A DNA stretch of 64,000 nt from Sipunculus nudus. Its lineage: Eukaryota; Annelida; Sipuncula; Golfingiida; Sipunculidae. Below, in pieces: positions 34,801 through 49,800 of the stretch. The DNA is taken from positions 96,324,330 to 96,388,329 of the forward strand of contig CM049307.1 in NCBI GenBank assembly GCA_026874595.1. The letters run 5' to 3'. The position numbers and the translations under genes are program-made. Under the pieces are notes generated by a model. That model did no database searches and was not told the DNA's origin. It was given only the letters and a program-made list of their open reading frames with translations. How positions within the stretch are numbered: the first letter of the stretch is position 1; every line of letters begins with the position of its first letter.

Positions 34801-37800
34801 AGAGACCCAATTTTTGGTTTCCATGGAGACTTTTCATAGGTCTCTCAGTGTGTCAAGAATCATGATTCTAGGTCCAGTCTTAACAATTTGTGCCCTGTTA
34901 ACAGATGTTAACATTTTTAAAGGTCTCAAAAATAGAGAAAAAAATTCGTAAAAATAAAAAAATACAGGTGGTGCCACCTGTCTGCAGGAACTGATGAAAC
35001 ATCTCATGATCATTATGTATGCCAAAAAACCATGACCATCAAAGATGTAGTAGAAACTGCAGGCGCCATTGTCAGATGCAGATGCAGATGGTATAATGAA
35101 GGTTTTAAACCAACTAAATACTTTTTGAATATGGAAAAGAGAAACTATAAATATAAATCTATCATTAGACTAAAATATGATAATGGCGAAATTCTGACAA
35201 ATACAAAAGACATCCTTCAGGAACAAGTTAGATTTTATCAATCTTTGTATACTTCTAAAGGTACAAATGAAAATCATAGAGAGGATTTTATATCACTTGA
35301 GATCATTAAAACACTGTCTGCCGATGATAAACAAGGTTGCGACCATGAATTTACTTCTACAGAATTATTTACAACGCTAAAATCTCTTCAGCTTAATAAA
35401 ACACCTGGACCTGATGGTCTTCCTGCAGAATTTTACAGAGTCTTTTGGGAAGAATTAAAAGAATATTATATAAATGCAATAACTCATTCCTTCAATATAT
35501 GTACTCTGCCATCTAATATGCGACAAGGCATTCTTTGTTTAATCCCAAAGAAAGGCAAAGATACACTACTTTTGAAGAATTGGCGTCCCCTTTCAATGTT
35601 AAATACTGATTATAAGATTATCGCTAAAACTCTAGCTAATAGACTTAAAAATGTACTAGAAAAATTAATAAGTCCAGACAAAACAGGATTTATTAAAAAT
35701 AGATATATTGGAGAAAATATTTTAAAAATCCCAGACTTATTTGCCTATTCAAAAAAACACTATATAGAGAGCTATTTCATATCTATAGATTTTGAAAAAG
35801 CTTTCGATTTCTTAGAATGGACCCACATTCAAAAAACTTTAGATTTATTCAATTTTGGAAATATATTTAAAAAATGGATAAATATTCTCTATTCTGATAT
35901 CCCCAGTTGTATAATAAACAGAGGTTGGGCATCAGATTATTTCACAATAACTCGTGGCGTTAGACAAGGATGTCCTTTGTCTCCATATTTATTTATTTTA
36001 GCTTCTGAAATATTAGCAATTAAAATTCGGAATAATTCAAAAATTAGTGGGATAACAGTTGGAGATAGAGAACACAAATTAATTCAATATGCTGACGATA
36101 CCGCTCTGTTTTTGACAGGAGGTTATCATTCAATAAAGGAAGCTATTTCAACATTTAAACATTTTCAGGAAATATCAGGCCTTAAGGTAAACTTAGACAA
36201 AACTGTAATTATTCCAGTACTGGATCAGGAAATCAATAATGTATATCAGAATATACAGAATTTGGGACTGAAATGGTGTACAAATCCTATTAAAATTCTG
36301 GGTATTTACTCACATCCAGACTGGCGGATAATGAAAGATATCAATTACAAAGAAATTCTGAGTAAAATAAAATCAACTGTAAATATATGGTCAACAAGAT
36401 CAATGACACTATCAGGTAAAATAGCTATTATAAAAACTCATATCTTGTCACAGTTAATATATGCCTTACAAGTTCTGCCAAATCCTCCATCAAGTTATAT
36501 TAAAGAAATTGAATATTTGTTGTATAAGTTCATATGGGGAAAGCAGGATAAAATAAAAAGATCAACATTAATTGCACCATTAGATAAAGGGGGGCTAAGC
36601 ATGACTCATTTAAAAAAATGGCAGCATTAAAAATTGCATGGATCAAAAGATTTGTTTCTGGACCAATTGATGATGGATGGAGACAAATAGTTAATGTGCA
36701 GCTTAAAAAATTAGGCCCTTTTATATTCAAATGCAATTAAAATCTCAAGACTTCAGTTATTTCAAGAATACATGCCATACATTCTGGAAAGAAGTACTTG
36801 AGATATGGGGGAAATATAACTTTAAAAATGTAAACTCATGTGATGAAATATTATCAGAAGTAATATTCTTTAATTCTCATATAAAAGTAGGCAATAATAT
36901 TGTTTATAATGAAACTTTGCATAAAGCAGGAATAACATGTATTAAAGACATCACTAAGCAAAATGGAAATAAATATTTATTTTTATCCCACACTGAATTA
37001 AAAGAGAAGTTTCATATAAGTATAAATAAAATGCAATATATGAGCATTATAGATGCAATTCCATCTCATTGGAGGAAAATGGTAATCAGGAATGAACTTC
37101 ATTCAAATCCCACATATAAATCAAGTCTTGAAAGAATCATTGAGATGAAAAGGGTAACACATACAGTATATACAGAATTAGTACTTAATATATATACCAA
37201 ACCCTTGAAAATTATAGAAAAATGGAACAGAGATTTAAACGGTGATTACCATGATCTCCTATTTGAGGCCTTTAAGAACATAAAAAAAATAACAATATCA
37301 GAAGATTTAAGAATGTTCCAGTTCAAAATACTTCACAGATGTATAGCCTTAAACCCTTTTTTATATCTTATTGGCAAAAAGAAACCACACTTTGCTCTTT
37401 ATGCATGTCTGAGAAGGAAACTTTGCTATATTTTTTTTATGACTGTAGAGAAACACAAAAACTAATTTCCCAAATGAAGAACTGGCTGTCAAGATTTCAT
37501 ATCACGGTGAATGAAGAACTTTTTAATGAAACAACTGTAATTTTTAACAAAACCAATAACTGTATGACTGATATGTTGTTCCTTCTTATAAAGAGATACA
37601 TATACACTTGTAAGTGTAATAATGCAAAACCGGTTTTCACTAATTTAAAACTATATATTGAAAAGATCTATAACACTGAGAAGAAAATTGCAGCAAAAAA
37701 TAGTAAAACCGCCTCTCATAGAAAAAAATGGGGCACACTAAATAATTTGTTTATATTGGCTGACAATAACTGAAACTTACAATCAATTTTTAATAAAATA

Positions 37801-40800
37801 TCACTTGTGTGTAGAGTTGTTAAGCATGTTATGTCTATTAGGCATGTAATTTATGCTTTGTATTTTTGGCTATGTAATGATGTATGTGTTACAAGTACCT
37901 GTGCATGTAATTGTATGTTTTCATGTTTGTAACTGTTAACAAGATGTAATGTTATTGTTTCATTAAAAAAAAAAAAAAAAAAAGATGTAGTTAATGAGAT
38001 ATTGAAGTTTTTGTATGCAATTTTTGACTATTCGGGGGGGGGGGGGGGGGGAGTACTTTGGGGCCCCATAGCTCAAACGATATGGGTAACAGAGACCTAA
38101 TTTCTTGTTTTCAAGGAGATTTTTTATGGCCCTCTCAGAATATCAAGTTACATGATTCTAGGTCCAGCGGTTACGATATGTGCCTGGTTAATGGATAGAC
38201 AGAGGGAAGGACAGACAGACAAAGAGTGATCGCTATAGCTCAGATGACTAACAGTCAGCTGAGCTAAAAACCAACTGTGTGTCACAGAAGCACATGCTAG
38301 GTAAGCAATATGACACAAATTACTTGTAAATTTATTTTTTTAGGAAGCTGGTATATTCAAACCAGAGATACCTATTCTGAGTCCTCAGGTACAACTAACG
38401 GTAAATGGTCCCATGATACCCCATGATCACATGACTTACCTCTTCATCTAGTTTCATTAACATGGCTACATTGTTGTATTTCTCAGGGTTATCATGGAAA
38501 CTGACCATCCCATCTTTTTGGTTGATTGTTGCATAAATTTCACCATCTTCAATCTGAAAGGACAAATATGGTAGTCAGGTAACAAATTATGAAATAACAT
38601 CAGGGTCAAGTATTCAAAGTATGTGCAGTAAATTTTGACTGTTGCATTAAGTAGACATGTCCAAAGTGATCTAAAATTTTGGGTGTGTCTCTTTTGGCAT
38701 TATGTTTATCTGGCCTCACTGGCAAAGGTTGCTGAAACAATATCAGATTAAGTTTCTGCCTTGTAATTCAACTTAAGTCTGTTTCTCTTGATAGCTGTAA
38801 CAAAGACTGACAATTCACACCTGCTTGTAAAAGCTTCCTTTCCACTGTAAATCTTCAACCTTCATTTCCATAAAAGAAGTCAATGAGCAGCTTAATTTCA
38901 AAGGAGTAAAGATGTATCTTCCATCCCCTGAGAATTTTCTGTTTGGTTTGAGCTGTTCTCACCACAAGAAGTGTCAAGCAACTTGTCGCCATCTATCCTT
39001 TTGTTTTCACAGACTTTTCAGAGTAACTTTACTGTGATACAAATAACATGGCGAAGAATATTAGGGTTATTTGTGAGTAGACCACAGGAGGGCCTTTTGC
39101 AGGCCACAAGCCTCACTATGGCTAGCTAAGCTGCAGGTACAGCAACTGATCTTGTTAGCGTGATTTTCTGAAATATGGTAGTACTCTTCTAATAAGAGCC
39201 AAAACAGAACTGAAACTGTCAGGAAGAAAGACAACCAAGACAGCAGCAAATGGGCCTAATAGCACTTGGGCGAAGGATAAAAGTAAGTCCAGCGGCCTAG
39301 TGTCCGCCCAGCAAAGGATGGACAATTCCCTGACCTTACAGGTAAGTCTCATTCAGTTTATAAACTTAAACACCTACCATAACACTAAATACTAATGCAG
39401 GTACACGCTGATTTACCAAGTTAGTACTCAAACATGTGTATAACGCATGTTTCCGAGTACTCACCATGTGTAGTATGTATGTTTTCAGATACTCACCAGG
39501 TGTTTCCAGGTACTCACCATGTGAAGTATGTCTGTTTTGCGGGTACTCACCATGTTTTGTACATGTTTCCAGGTACACAACTTGTGTATTATGTATGTTT
39601 CTGAGATCTCACCATGTGTAGGACATATGTTTCTGGGTACTAACAGTGTGTAGGACATATGTTTCTGGGTACTAACAGTGTGTAGGACAAATGTTTCCAG
39701 GTGCTCACCATGTAAAGTATGTATTTTTCTGAGTTTGCATCATGTGTAAAATGTATGTTTCTGTGTACTCACCATGTGTAGTATGTATGTTTCTAAGTAC
39801 TCACCATGTGTAGTATGTATGTTTCTGAGTACTCACCATGTGTAGTATGTATGTTTCTGAGTACTCACCATGTGTAGTATGTATGTTTCTGAGTACTCAT
39901 CATGTGTAGTATGTATGTTTCTAAGTACTCACCATGTGTAGTAGGTATGTTTCTGAGTACTCACCATGTGCAGTAGGTATGTTTCTGAGTACTCACCATG
40001 TGTAGTAGGTATGTTTCTGAGTACTCACCATGTGTAGTATGTATGTTTCTGTGTACTCACCATGTGTAGTATGTATGTTTCTAAGTACTCACCATGTGTA
40101 GTAGGTATGTTTCTGAGTACTCACCATGTGTAGTATGTATGTTCCTAAGTACTCACCATGTGTAGTATGTATGTTCCTAAGTACTCACCATGTGTAGTAT
40201 GTATGTTTCTAAGTACTCACCATGTGTAGTATGTATGTTTCTGAGTACTCATCATGTGTAGTATGTATGTTTCTAAGTACTCACCATGTGTAGTAGGTAT
40301 GTTTCTAAGTACTCACCATGTGCAGTAGGTATGTTTCTAAGTACTCACCATGTGTAGTAGGTATGTTTCTGAGTACTCACCATGTGTAGTATGTATGTTT
40401 CTGAGTACTCACCATGTGTAGTATGTATGTTTCTGAGTACTCACCATGTGTAGTATGTATGTTTCTGAGTACTCACCATGTGTAGTATGTATGTTTCTGA
40501 GTACTCACCATGTGTAGTATGTATGTTTCTGAGTACTCATCATGTGTAGTATGTATGTTTCTGAGTACTCATCATGTGTAGTATGTATGTTTCTGAGTAC
40601 TCACCATGTGTAGTATGTATGTTTCTGAGTACTTATCATGTATAGTATGTATGTTTCTAAGTACTCATCATGTGTAGTATGTATGTTTCTAAGTACTCAC
40701 CATGTGTAGTATGTATGTTTCTGAGTACTCATCATGTGTAGTATGTATGTTTCTAAGTACTCACCATGTGTAGTAGGTATGTTTCTAAGTACTCACCATG

Positions 40801-43800
40801 TGCAGTAGGTATGTTTCTAAGTACTCACCATGTGTAGTAGGTATGTTTCTGAGTACTCACCATGTGTAGTATGTATGTTTCTGTGTACTCACCATGTGTA
40901 GTATGTATGTTTCTGAGTACTCACCATGTGTAGTATGTATGTTTCTGAGTACTCACCATGTGTAGTATGTATGTTTCTAAGTACTCACCATGTGTAGTAT
41001 GTATGTTTCTGAGTACTCATCATGTGTAGTACATATGTATCTGAGTACTCACCATGTGTAGTACATATGTTTCCGCCTCTTTTGGACCTGATAACTTGAC
41101 TCTGTTTGCCATGTCTGACAGTGAAAGGGTTAGAAATGTCTGGAAAGTAAGAATTTACAGTAGAGCTTACACACCTCACACAGGGGTTATTCAGTGCAGC
41201 TGTTCAAAACCTCCTTTTTTTTAACCACTGCTCTGTACAGCTATGTTCTCCGAGTCTCACCACCAGGGCCCGCACAGAGCTATCAAATGAGAGCATGGTT
41301 TGGCAAGGTGCATCCAACTCCAATTTTTAAGTTTGCAATACCCCACTCTCGTTGATCTAATTTTTGGCCCTGTGCCAGCTCTGGAGTTGAGACCCAATAA
41401 AACTTTATAAACAAGCAGCAGTTAAAAGGAAGATCTGGAACCATTGCAGTGTATAACTACAATGTGAAGAGTGTAGTTCAAGTTTAAAATTTACATACAA
41501 ATAATTGAAATACAATTACATACAAAATTTATGAAACTACAATATTTACTTTGAGCTTTAATATCTGAGTAAATATTAAGCTTATTTAAAAACGCTATTA
41601 AATTTTTCCCCCAACCTGATAAATAAAATACATTTTTTTTAAACCTGCATTCTATGACAGTAGAATCTGATACAGAATTAACTTGTTCATCTCAATACAC
41701 CTACCTTTGTGAGTCGCTGGATATTTTTCTTAAATAATGCTGTTGTGCACTGTTTGACAAGACCCATGTTTTTGTCCTGCAAAAAAATAATTATCACATG
41801 CTCTGAGAAACAGACCAAGTGCCATGAAATCATGCATGTGAAAGCTTCATATATGGGCTGTATAAATTATAATCAAAGTTGTCATAATGGTAATTAAAGA
41901 ATTGGAGTTTATTCACGGTTTTACTTTAAAGAAATAATCATAAAACTGTTATAATATCTTGACAAACAGTCTGGAGCTGTTCATGACTTCAGTTTAAATA
42001 AATGGCTATTTTTACAATGATGACAGGCAGTGTAACAATTAATGCTTATGTTTTCATTTATAAGTCATTTTAGATTTTGAGGGAATATTCGCAATGTCTG
42101 ATACTATAGCCCAAATTATGACTTCAAGCATTAACTGTTCAGGATGCAGTTCTGTAGCTGACTCTTGAACATGCAGGGAGGTATGACAATAAGTCAGCAA
42201 CTAGCATAGTTGAAGTCTTCTTAGTTCTCACACTACATTTGAGAAAATCCCTGTGACCTGGAACAAGGTCATCAGTTTTTTAAGACTTCCTCAGGATCTC
42301 ATGTTGTGACTTCAGCTCTAATTCTCCTATTCTTAAACTCTTCCTACATACCCAAATTAGTTGTCATCTTGATGAACAACAGGGTTCTGGTCTTACACTA
42401 AGTGTTGTTGATATGCCACTGAGATAGTACTAAGAGTAGCCAGATATGATGTGAGCACGCACCCTGTTGAAGATGTCTGCGTGCTTGTTCACCATAGCCT
42501 GGACATCGTTGGGGTTGTTTGATGTGTATGCTGAGGCTAAATCATGATACGGCTGACACAAAGGCTGCAAGAAAGCAATCACACATTACTGTAAGGGAAA
42601 CAGTGCAATATTACTGAGATTATCAAACTAGGATGAGGTTTTTGCAATGTAAATACAGATATATCTCTCCCCTCCCTTTTGGGGCCTCACATCCCCAAAT
42701 TTGAGGGAAAAAAAAGGATTATTTCAAGATGAATGTCATGTTTTCCGAACACCTCCCAAATTTTTCTAGAAGCAGTTCACATTTGATTTAATATATTGAG
42801 TGATTCAAAAGTAATACAGTATAAACAAAGTATTTCTATTCCGGCTGATTTGACTTTGAAGATCCAGGTTAAGGTCACCAGTTTTCGAATTTGGCTGAAA
42901 CAATTAAGAGTTTCAAAGTTTAGGAAAAAAACAAACGATACTTCTAAAGTTATGGGGTTCACAACAAATTTCTATTTCAGCCTATTTTACCTTGATGATG
43001 ATGGTCATCTGACACAGATGACACAGACGATGACAACAGAGCAAACACTGTATGTCTCCCTCTCCCCCCCCCCCCCAATGGGAGAGAAGACATAACTACA
43101 CCAATACCCACATTCTTGCTTAACCATTCTATCTAACTTATTTTGTTCATATTTTTTAAACACTATCAAAAAGAAAATTGTATTGAAGAACAGAGATATA
43201 AACCTCAAAGTTAATGGGGCAACAAGTCAAATACATTCATAAATTGAAATAAAATTAATCTATTAAACTAAGAGATTCAAGTAAGAATATTCCCAATTAT
43301 GCAGGTTACTACAATGTTTAGATAACAGCCCTTGCATGACCTTTTCAAAATCAAATCTAGCTTGCACCACATTTTATTTCATCTTATATTAACACTGTGC
43401 TTGGCTAAGTGACCATTTAAACAATATCAGAACTATCTGCGTTAGACCACAGGTGTCAAGCCTCATCCAAATCTCACTACACATTTACACTCAGAAATCC
43501 AACAGGATCTAAATGAGGGCATGTTGTAGTAGTAGTGAGTAGTGGTTGACCACAATAAACGTTGAGCGGGTCACTCTAGATCTAGAGCATGCACTCTAGT
43601 TCTATTTACACACAAAATCTAGTATGCTCCATCCAGAGTCTAGTGTGCACTAGAATCCAGAGCCACCTCAAACTATTTGTCTAGATTAGACCAAAATCTA
43701 GTGGATATGGCCAAGTTATAGCACATTTGAGGAATCTAGAACATTCTAGGTTTTGTGTGTAAATCTGGCTATTATTTCAAAGGTTTGTGGTATAGAATTA

Positions 43801-46800
43801 AGCTGCAGGAATATTGTGTCCAGCTTTTTTTGTGAGAAACAACTAAGATCATTATCTTTTCTCATAAATACTGGCCACTTAAGTTATTTTGATGCAAAGT
43901 AAAATCACAGTTCTTTTAAATATCCCATTTTTACCAATTTTCAAGTACTTTATAATTGCAAAAAAATAATAATGAAGATTCATGTATTAATTTTACCACT
44001 TACCTTAATATATCTTCCTACAACTTGAGATGTGTATTTTGGCAAATTTGGAATCTACAATGAAAAGAGTCATATTTTATCCTTTTTCAAATTGTCTTCA
44101 TGCAGAAACACTTTGTCAGGGTACCAGGAATGTTTTTCCCGGATCTGTGTTACATTTTTACCTAGATACCACTCTTATGATAAAATACATGTCTAAATAA
44201 TTAAATCTACTTCCAAATTCAAGGTATCAGACAAAAGCACACGGTATACAGGAGGGAAGCAAGCAACATTTATACTGATTTGGTTAATATGACTGTCAAT
44301 CACACTCTACGGTTAAATACCATATAAAAACTCAAATGACTAAACTTCCATTTTACATGAGAACTAACCGATAGAATATCAGGTACACATAAACCTTTGT
44401 TGGATCTTGATCATATTTGGACATACTTTTGTTAACCAGAGGTCTTCTTTGATTAAAGTAGTGTATTTCCTTTCCGGCTTACCTTTCCATGAAGTGCCAA
44501 TGCCACCAGCACATATTTCTTGTAGGCTTCTAACATGATGTGACTGACTGCCATACTGGGCGTTGTGATCGCCTGGAAATAACAGCTGACACATAAAGGT
44601 CTGATAAACAGATGTGGAGACAGAGAGTTTAATGTAAAAACAATTTCCCTTGGAATTTGTTCAGTTTCTTCGGTGGAAGAACTTTGTCCTAGTCCAATAA
44701 AGATGCTATCAGAAGGATATTTGAAATTTTGATTAGTATTTAGAGAAAATCTCAAATTTATATCTCACAGAATAAAATGACAAATCAATCTCTTCACCTA
44801 TGAGCACTTAATCTTTTATGCTTTCCCAAAAAGACCTGTGAAATCATAATTTATCTACACTGTAGGTGGCACCACTTGACTTCTGTAACACAACTCCAAA
44901 GTGTCCATGCCATTGAAATACCCTTGGTCTTGAACTATCAGGAACTATGTCAATTGTGTCCTAAGGGGGGTCGCTTCCAATTTTTTCTCATAAAACCAGA
45001 GAAATTTGACAATTTTTGCACAAGGCTTAGTGTAGTGCCATTTATACTACACAGAACTATAAACCACACAAGAACAGGTAATCTGCTGTCACCTAAAAGG
45101 GTACAAAAACAAAACGGAACACAGATGTCAGGTTTAGATTAACCAACACTTACTGATTACACCAGCCTCCACATGAAAGTGTCCGATCACTTTAATAACA
45201 CTTACCACTTCATAAAAGTAAAGCGCCCGATCATATTCTTTGAGAGCTGTGTAGATCATGCCGCCGTAGTAATAGTACAGGAGGAACTGTTTGGCATCTG
45301 GTTTTCTCCCCTGTAGAAAAAAATAAGCTGGCTTATAGAGCTGCTTGTGAATAATTGAATACAAATTATATGAAGTCCTCAAACTAGAATCATAGGTACT
45401 GAGTAATTATAAATGGGTAAATATAAAGAAAGGCCAAAATGCACATAACAATCACCTGACCTTTGATTTAATTCTCGATTCAATTATTACTTCAGGAGTA
45501 AATTTCAGAATTTCTTTTAAGTAAAAACAAATATTTTACCACAATGGATATTAGTGAATTTCAGCATGTAAAGGAACAGTGCAGCTTGCCCTCTATTCAT
45601 CACTGCCATTTATGTTTCTGTGCAAGTGGAGTGATTTACTGGTGAGCATTAAAACTGGATCTTGAGCATATGCACAACAGTCTGGACACTGCAGTGTGCT
45701 CTGTCAGAGTTGACAGTTCACCGAGGGGTTTGGGGATGGTACATGCAAAAACATAATAATCATACAAATTGATCAAGCGGTTGTGAATCTATTACAATTT
45801 AATCGAGGGGTAGCAATTCAATGCATTAATCAGTCGATGCATTGTTTCACTCCTACATTTTATTACATTGTTTTTACATAATTCAGGAGAGAATATTTGA
45901 AATACCTGTCAGTCTGGTTTAAGATATGTAGTGACAGCATCTTTGTTTTACCTCTTTGCTGATATCAGTAATGTCCGTTTCCAGGAACTGTAGTGCTGGT
46001 TTCATATTCTTTGCCAGTAAGCACAGCTGGCACAGGTCTGCATGAATCGACGTTAACTGGGCTGGATGGAGCTGTATCTTACCGATCGCTCGAGACAATA
46101 TAGCAATTCCCCTCATGGGCTGCAAAAATATAAATTTTGATTACTATCTGCAGAGAGAGTCAAGGGCTATGAATCAACACTTTTTAAAGTTTAAAGTGGA
46201 ATAGTGTTTTTTTTTTACCTCGTCCAAATCCTCAAATTATAGCGGGATATCACCCTGCACAATCTTATTGTAAAATTTTCATTACAGGAATGTCAATTTG
46301 ACAAAGTTGAAACAGTTTATTAATACTAACAATAGTTGGTCCATAAACACCTGTAAATGTTTCACATCTTACCTGTTTTCTGTCCACAAGGGTTTTGGTG
46401 AACTTATGACATAGCTCTGCATCTGTTAACATGAAAAAGATGTACAGGGTAAAACTCTGAAAATGATAGTATAATCTGTAAATATAACCATGTACAAATA
46501 TGATAACGCTGAATACTATGAACAAGAAAGATGGCAGGGTTATGTGAACCAAAGCATCTGAAAATTTATTCACTATTTATTCATAATTATGTTATTATAA
46601 ATTTATAATGGCTGATAATTTAGGTTTCAACTTTTATCTAAAAATAACTGGCTAAGCCTTACTGGTGCCCTGCACTATCATAGAACAACAAATATTTACC
46701 AATTATCTCCTATGTTACCGACTGAGAGCACAGTTGGGACCAGTTAAAATTGTACAAACATGAATATCTGTACAGGTACAGGTACTTGTGAGATGGTCGC

Positions 46801-49800
46801 ATACAAGACCAGGTACTTTAAACAAAGGTGCCTGGCCTCAGGTAAAAAAAAATTTTACTTCAATTCAAAGACATTTAAAATGATTAAAAACTGCATTTAT
46901 TTCATCTGTATGCAAGTCAACATGTCCAATTCTAGTAAAGTACATATACCTTTACCAGGTACAGATATATTAGCCCTAGTTACAGGTACTAGGTGCTTGC
47001 TACTCTTGATATAAAGGTACAGGTATAGGTACTCTAAATACCTGGCCATAACTTAGACCAAGTCCAGCTGAGCTACCAGGATACTGAAAATCCCCTTGCA
47101 ACTTGTTTAATTTTAACAAATATTCAATTTATTTTTAAGAAAGACCATTGACTTCTTGTGGCCTTAATTAGCCATGTTAGTTTCCAAAAACATAACACTA
47201 TTAGAGGAATGGCGGTAAATTCAAGAGGGAAGATTAAATCTGATAATAGGGCCCCATGAACTTTCTGCCCCTTTTGCAACCCTTCTCTTAATGAGGGTTG
47301 CTCATAAAATTTTTGCTATTCTGAATGTACCTATATTAAACTCCGCTCAGGAGGGTAAGTTTAAAGTAGGTCTCATGTCACAGTCAGATCATTTAAGATT
47401 TTGTTAAACTTACAGCTGTCTGTGACAAATCTGACTTGTTCTCCGTTGCAGGAGTTGATGAACTCTTGTGTCTGAACAAACAGCGTCTCAAAGTCACTGA
47501 TGTTTGATGACTGGTACTTGGCCAAGCTAAAAGAAAATACATATATAAGTGATGAATTATTTTAATGACCAGTAAAAAAATCAAATAAGAATATCTTCCA
47601 TGACATTCAAAATACTCAGTCTGTTAATATGTCAATAACTGTTTTAAAACAGTCAAAATACTTTTCATTCCAATTTAAACCATGTACCATCTTTTAAAAA
47701 TCACAACAACATGTTGTTACTGGTTCGGTGGCTTACAAATCCTTAATTATACACAGGGAACTATAATGTCCACCTAGGGAGGACAGGTACCCTACTGGTG
47801 GGTCAGTGATTAGTAGTAACTACTCAGGATTGTTTAATGTATCTGTATTTCAGTTCATAATAATAACACTTCATGCCACATGATATATTCAGTGTAAGTA
47901 AAATGGAAGAAATCAATATCTGTAATAAATAGTGAGCATATGCCTGTCATTTACCTGTGTTCACATGTACAGGAAACCTTTTATGATACAGTAATATGTA
48001 GACAGCAGACAAATTTACAATCACCTCTCTATTGTGGCCAACATTTCAGGTCAAACAGTGATCTTAACTAAAAGGTTCCACTGTATAACAGTGCTGCATG
48101 TCTGACCAGTTTGAATTTCCCTTCCAATAATTATTCAGCAAGATACAACAAAACATACTCTTCATACTCAGTATCACCAAATAATAATTCATGAAATAGG
48201 CAAGCTATTTCATAAGTTATTAAGACAACTAAACCAATCAGGTGACTTGCATATTGCTTGTTTTCATGGCAGGTAAAACAAGTCTGTCTCTATTTATAGC
48301 TAAAACATCTTGCACTGAAGATGGTAACGAGATTCTGAGCAAGCATATAAAAAGCTTGATTACTGGTGAGCGTTTTGGGCACATGTTGATAATGTAGATG
48401 AACAATTTCGTTTTCTGTGTACCGTTTACTTTTGTAAATGAATGTTCAAAATTCATGATATAAAAGCCAGGAGACCTGGTGAGGCAAGGTCTCTGCAAAG
48501 CCAAGTCAGAGACCCGACTCTCAGATGGATGATTGTAACTGCAAACTGTCACTTGAACATACAGAGGGGCTAGAATGCCAAGTAAATGATGATGAAAAAT
48601 GGCCAAAGAATAATGGGATAGCAAGAATTAAACAGAAAACTCTTCTAAACATATTTACATATTTATACCTACATAATGACTAAGATGTCCAGTGAATGTT
48701 GATGAACATCAAACATGACCCAAGAATAATGGAACAGCAAGAATTTAACAGAAATCTCTTCTACACCTATATATTTATGATTATATTCCTTTTTATTAGT
48801 ATTATTTGGTACCTACAGAATGGCTAAAATGCCCAGTGAATGTTGCTGAACGTCAAATGTGCCAAGCAGATTGTCCAGATGGTTGACATTCCTGAAGAGC
48901 ATGTCCCGCACAGTATGGATGTAGTCTCCCAGCTGGCTGAAATTGCCTGAAAATTCACAAATTTATAACTGGTCAATATGGTTCTGCTAGTTTCTGATTA
49001 GAATATCTGTAACAAGAGTATCTAATCTCACATGAAAGTTGTGTATGTATGCACACTGGAGTCTTTGACAGTTTGTGACACCTCATTTTGTGAACTTTCA
49101 TCTCTTTCAGCAAGAAATGATAAACTGGTATATTTTACGATGAAGGAAATTTTTCTTATGATAAGATATCTTGTCTTAAATATTTTAGATATATTTACCT
49201 GACTTTGAGCAGGCTGCCTATATTGGAGAAAAATGTCTTGGAAGATTTCTTTTCATAAAAAAATTTCTTTGGATAAGAAATATAATCTTTTCAAGAAAAT
49301 AATTTTTGGCTAAGTGGTCTTGCATTAACAATCAAATTTGTCTGTTTAACAATAATCATATGGTCCAAATATTCTTATTTAATTGGACAAGTCAATTATC
49401 CAAAGGCATTAACTGCTACTTCTCCTGTCAATCTTGTTCACATGATCAGCTGATACCAGATCTGCTCAATAAAGTTTTGAATTATCCTATCACAAAATTC
49501 AACTTTGTGAATGAGGACACAACCTGAAACAAACATCAAATTACTTTGGGGTTCGTTTTTATAAGTTGAAACATCTTTTACACAAAACCATTAAATATAC
49601 ACCACAGTCAAAATTTTACATATTTTGGTAATAAATATAACTCAGGTGACATAGAATAATAACTAGATGTGTCGGAACGACACGAATGCCCCCGCCTTGG
49701 GCAAATTAGAAACATTTGTAAAATTTGGAAAATTTTTTAAGTTCAGGAGGTGTCATATCGTCAAAAGTAGGTCAACAATGGCAAAATGCAAACTCGATCT

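Noticed and set aside
39420-41073. CRISPR-like or telomere-like short repeat array
   Set aside because: The units are contiguous 32-bp copies without spacers and clearly match the COPS3 exon-intron junction.
45134-46573. Several separate small minus-strand genes at 45134-45382, 45919-46125 and 46265-46573
   Set aside because: Their conserved parts are COPS3 exons bounded by AG and GT; the rest of each frame is intron read-through.
46760-47040. Foldback element rich in ACAGGTAC
   Set aside because: Repeated short motifs are present but no consistent inverted ends or target duplication could be defined.
48238-48624. 128-codon minus-strand frame as a gene
   Set aside because: It lies wholly within COPS3 intron 2 and shows no domain or conserved composition.
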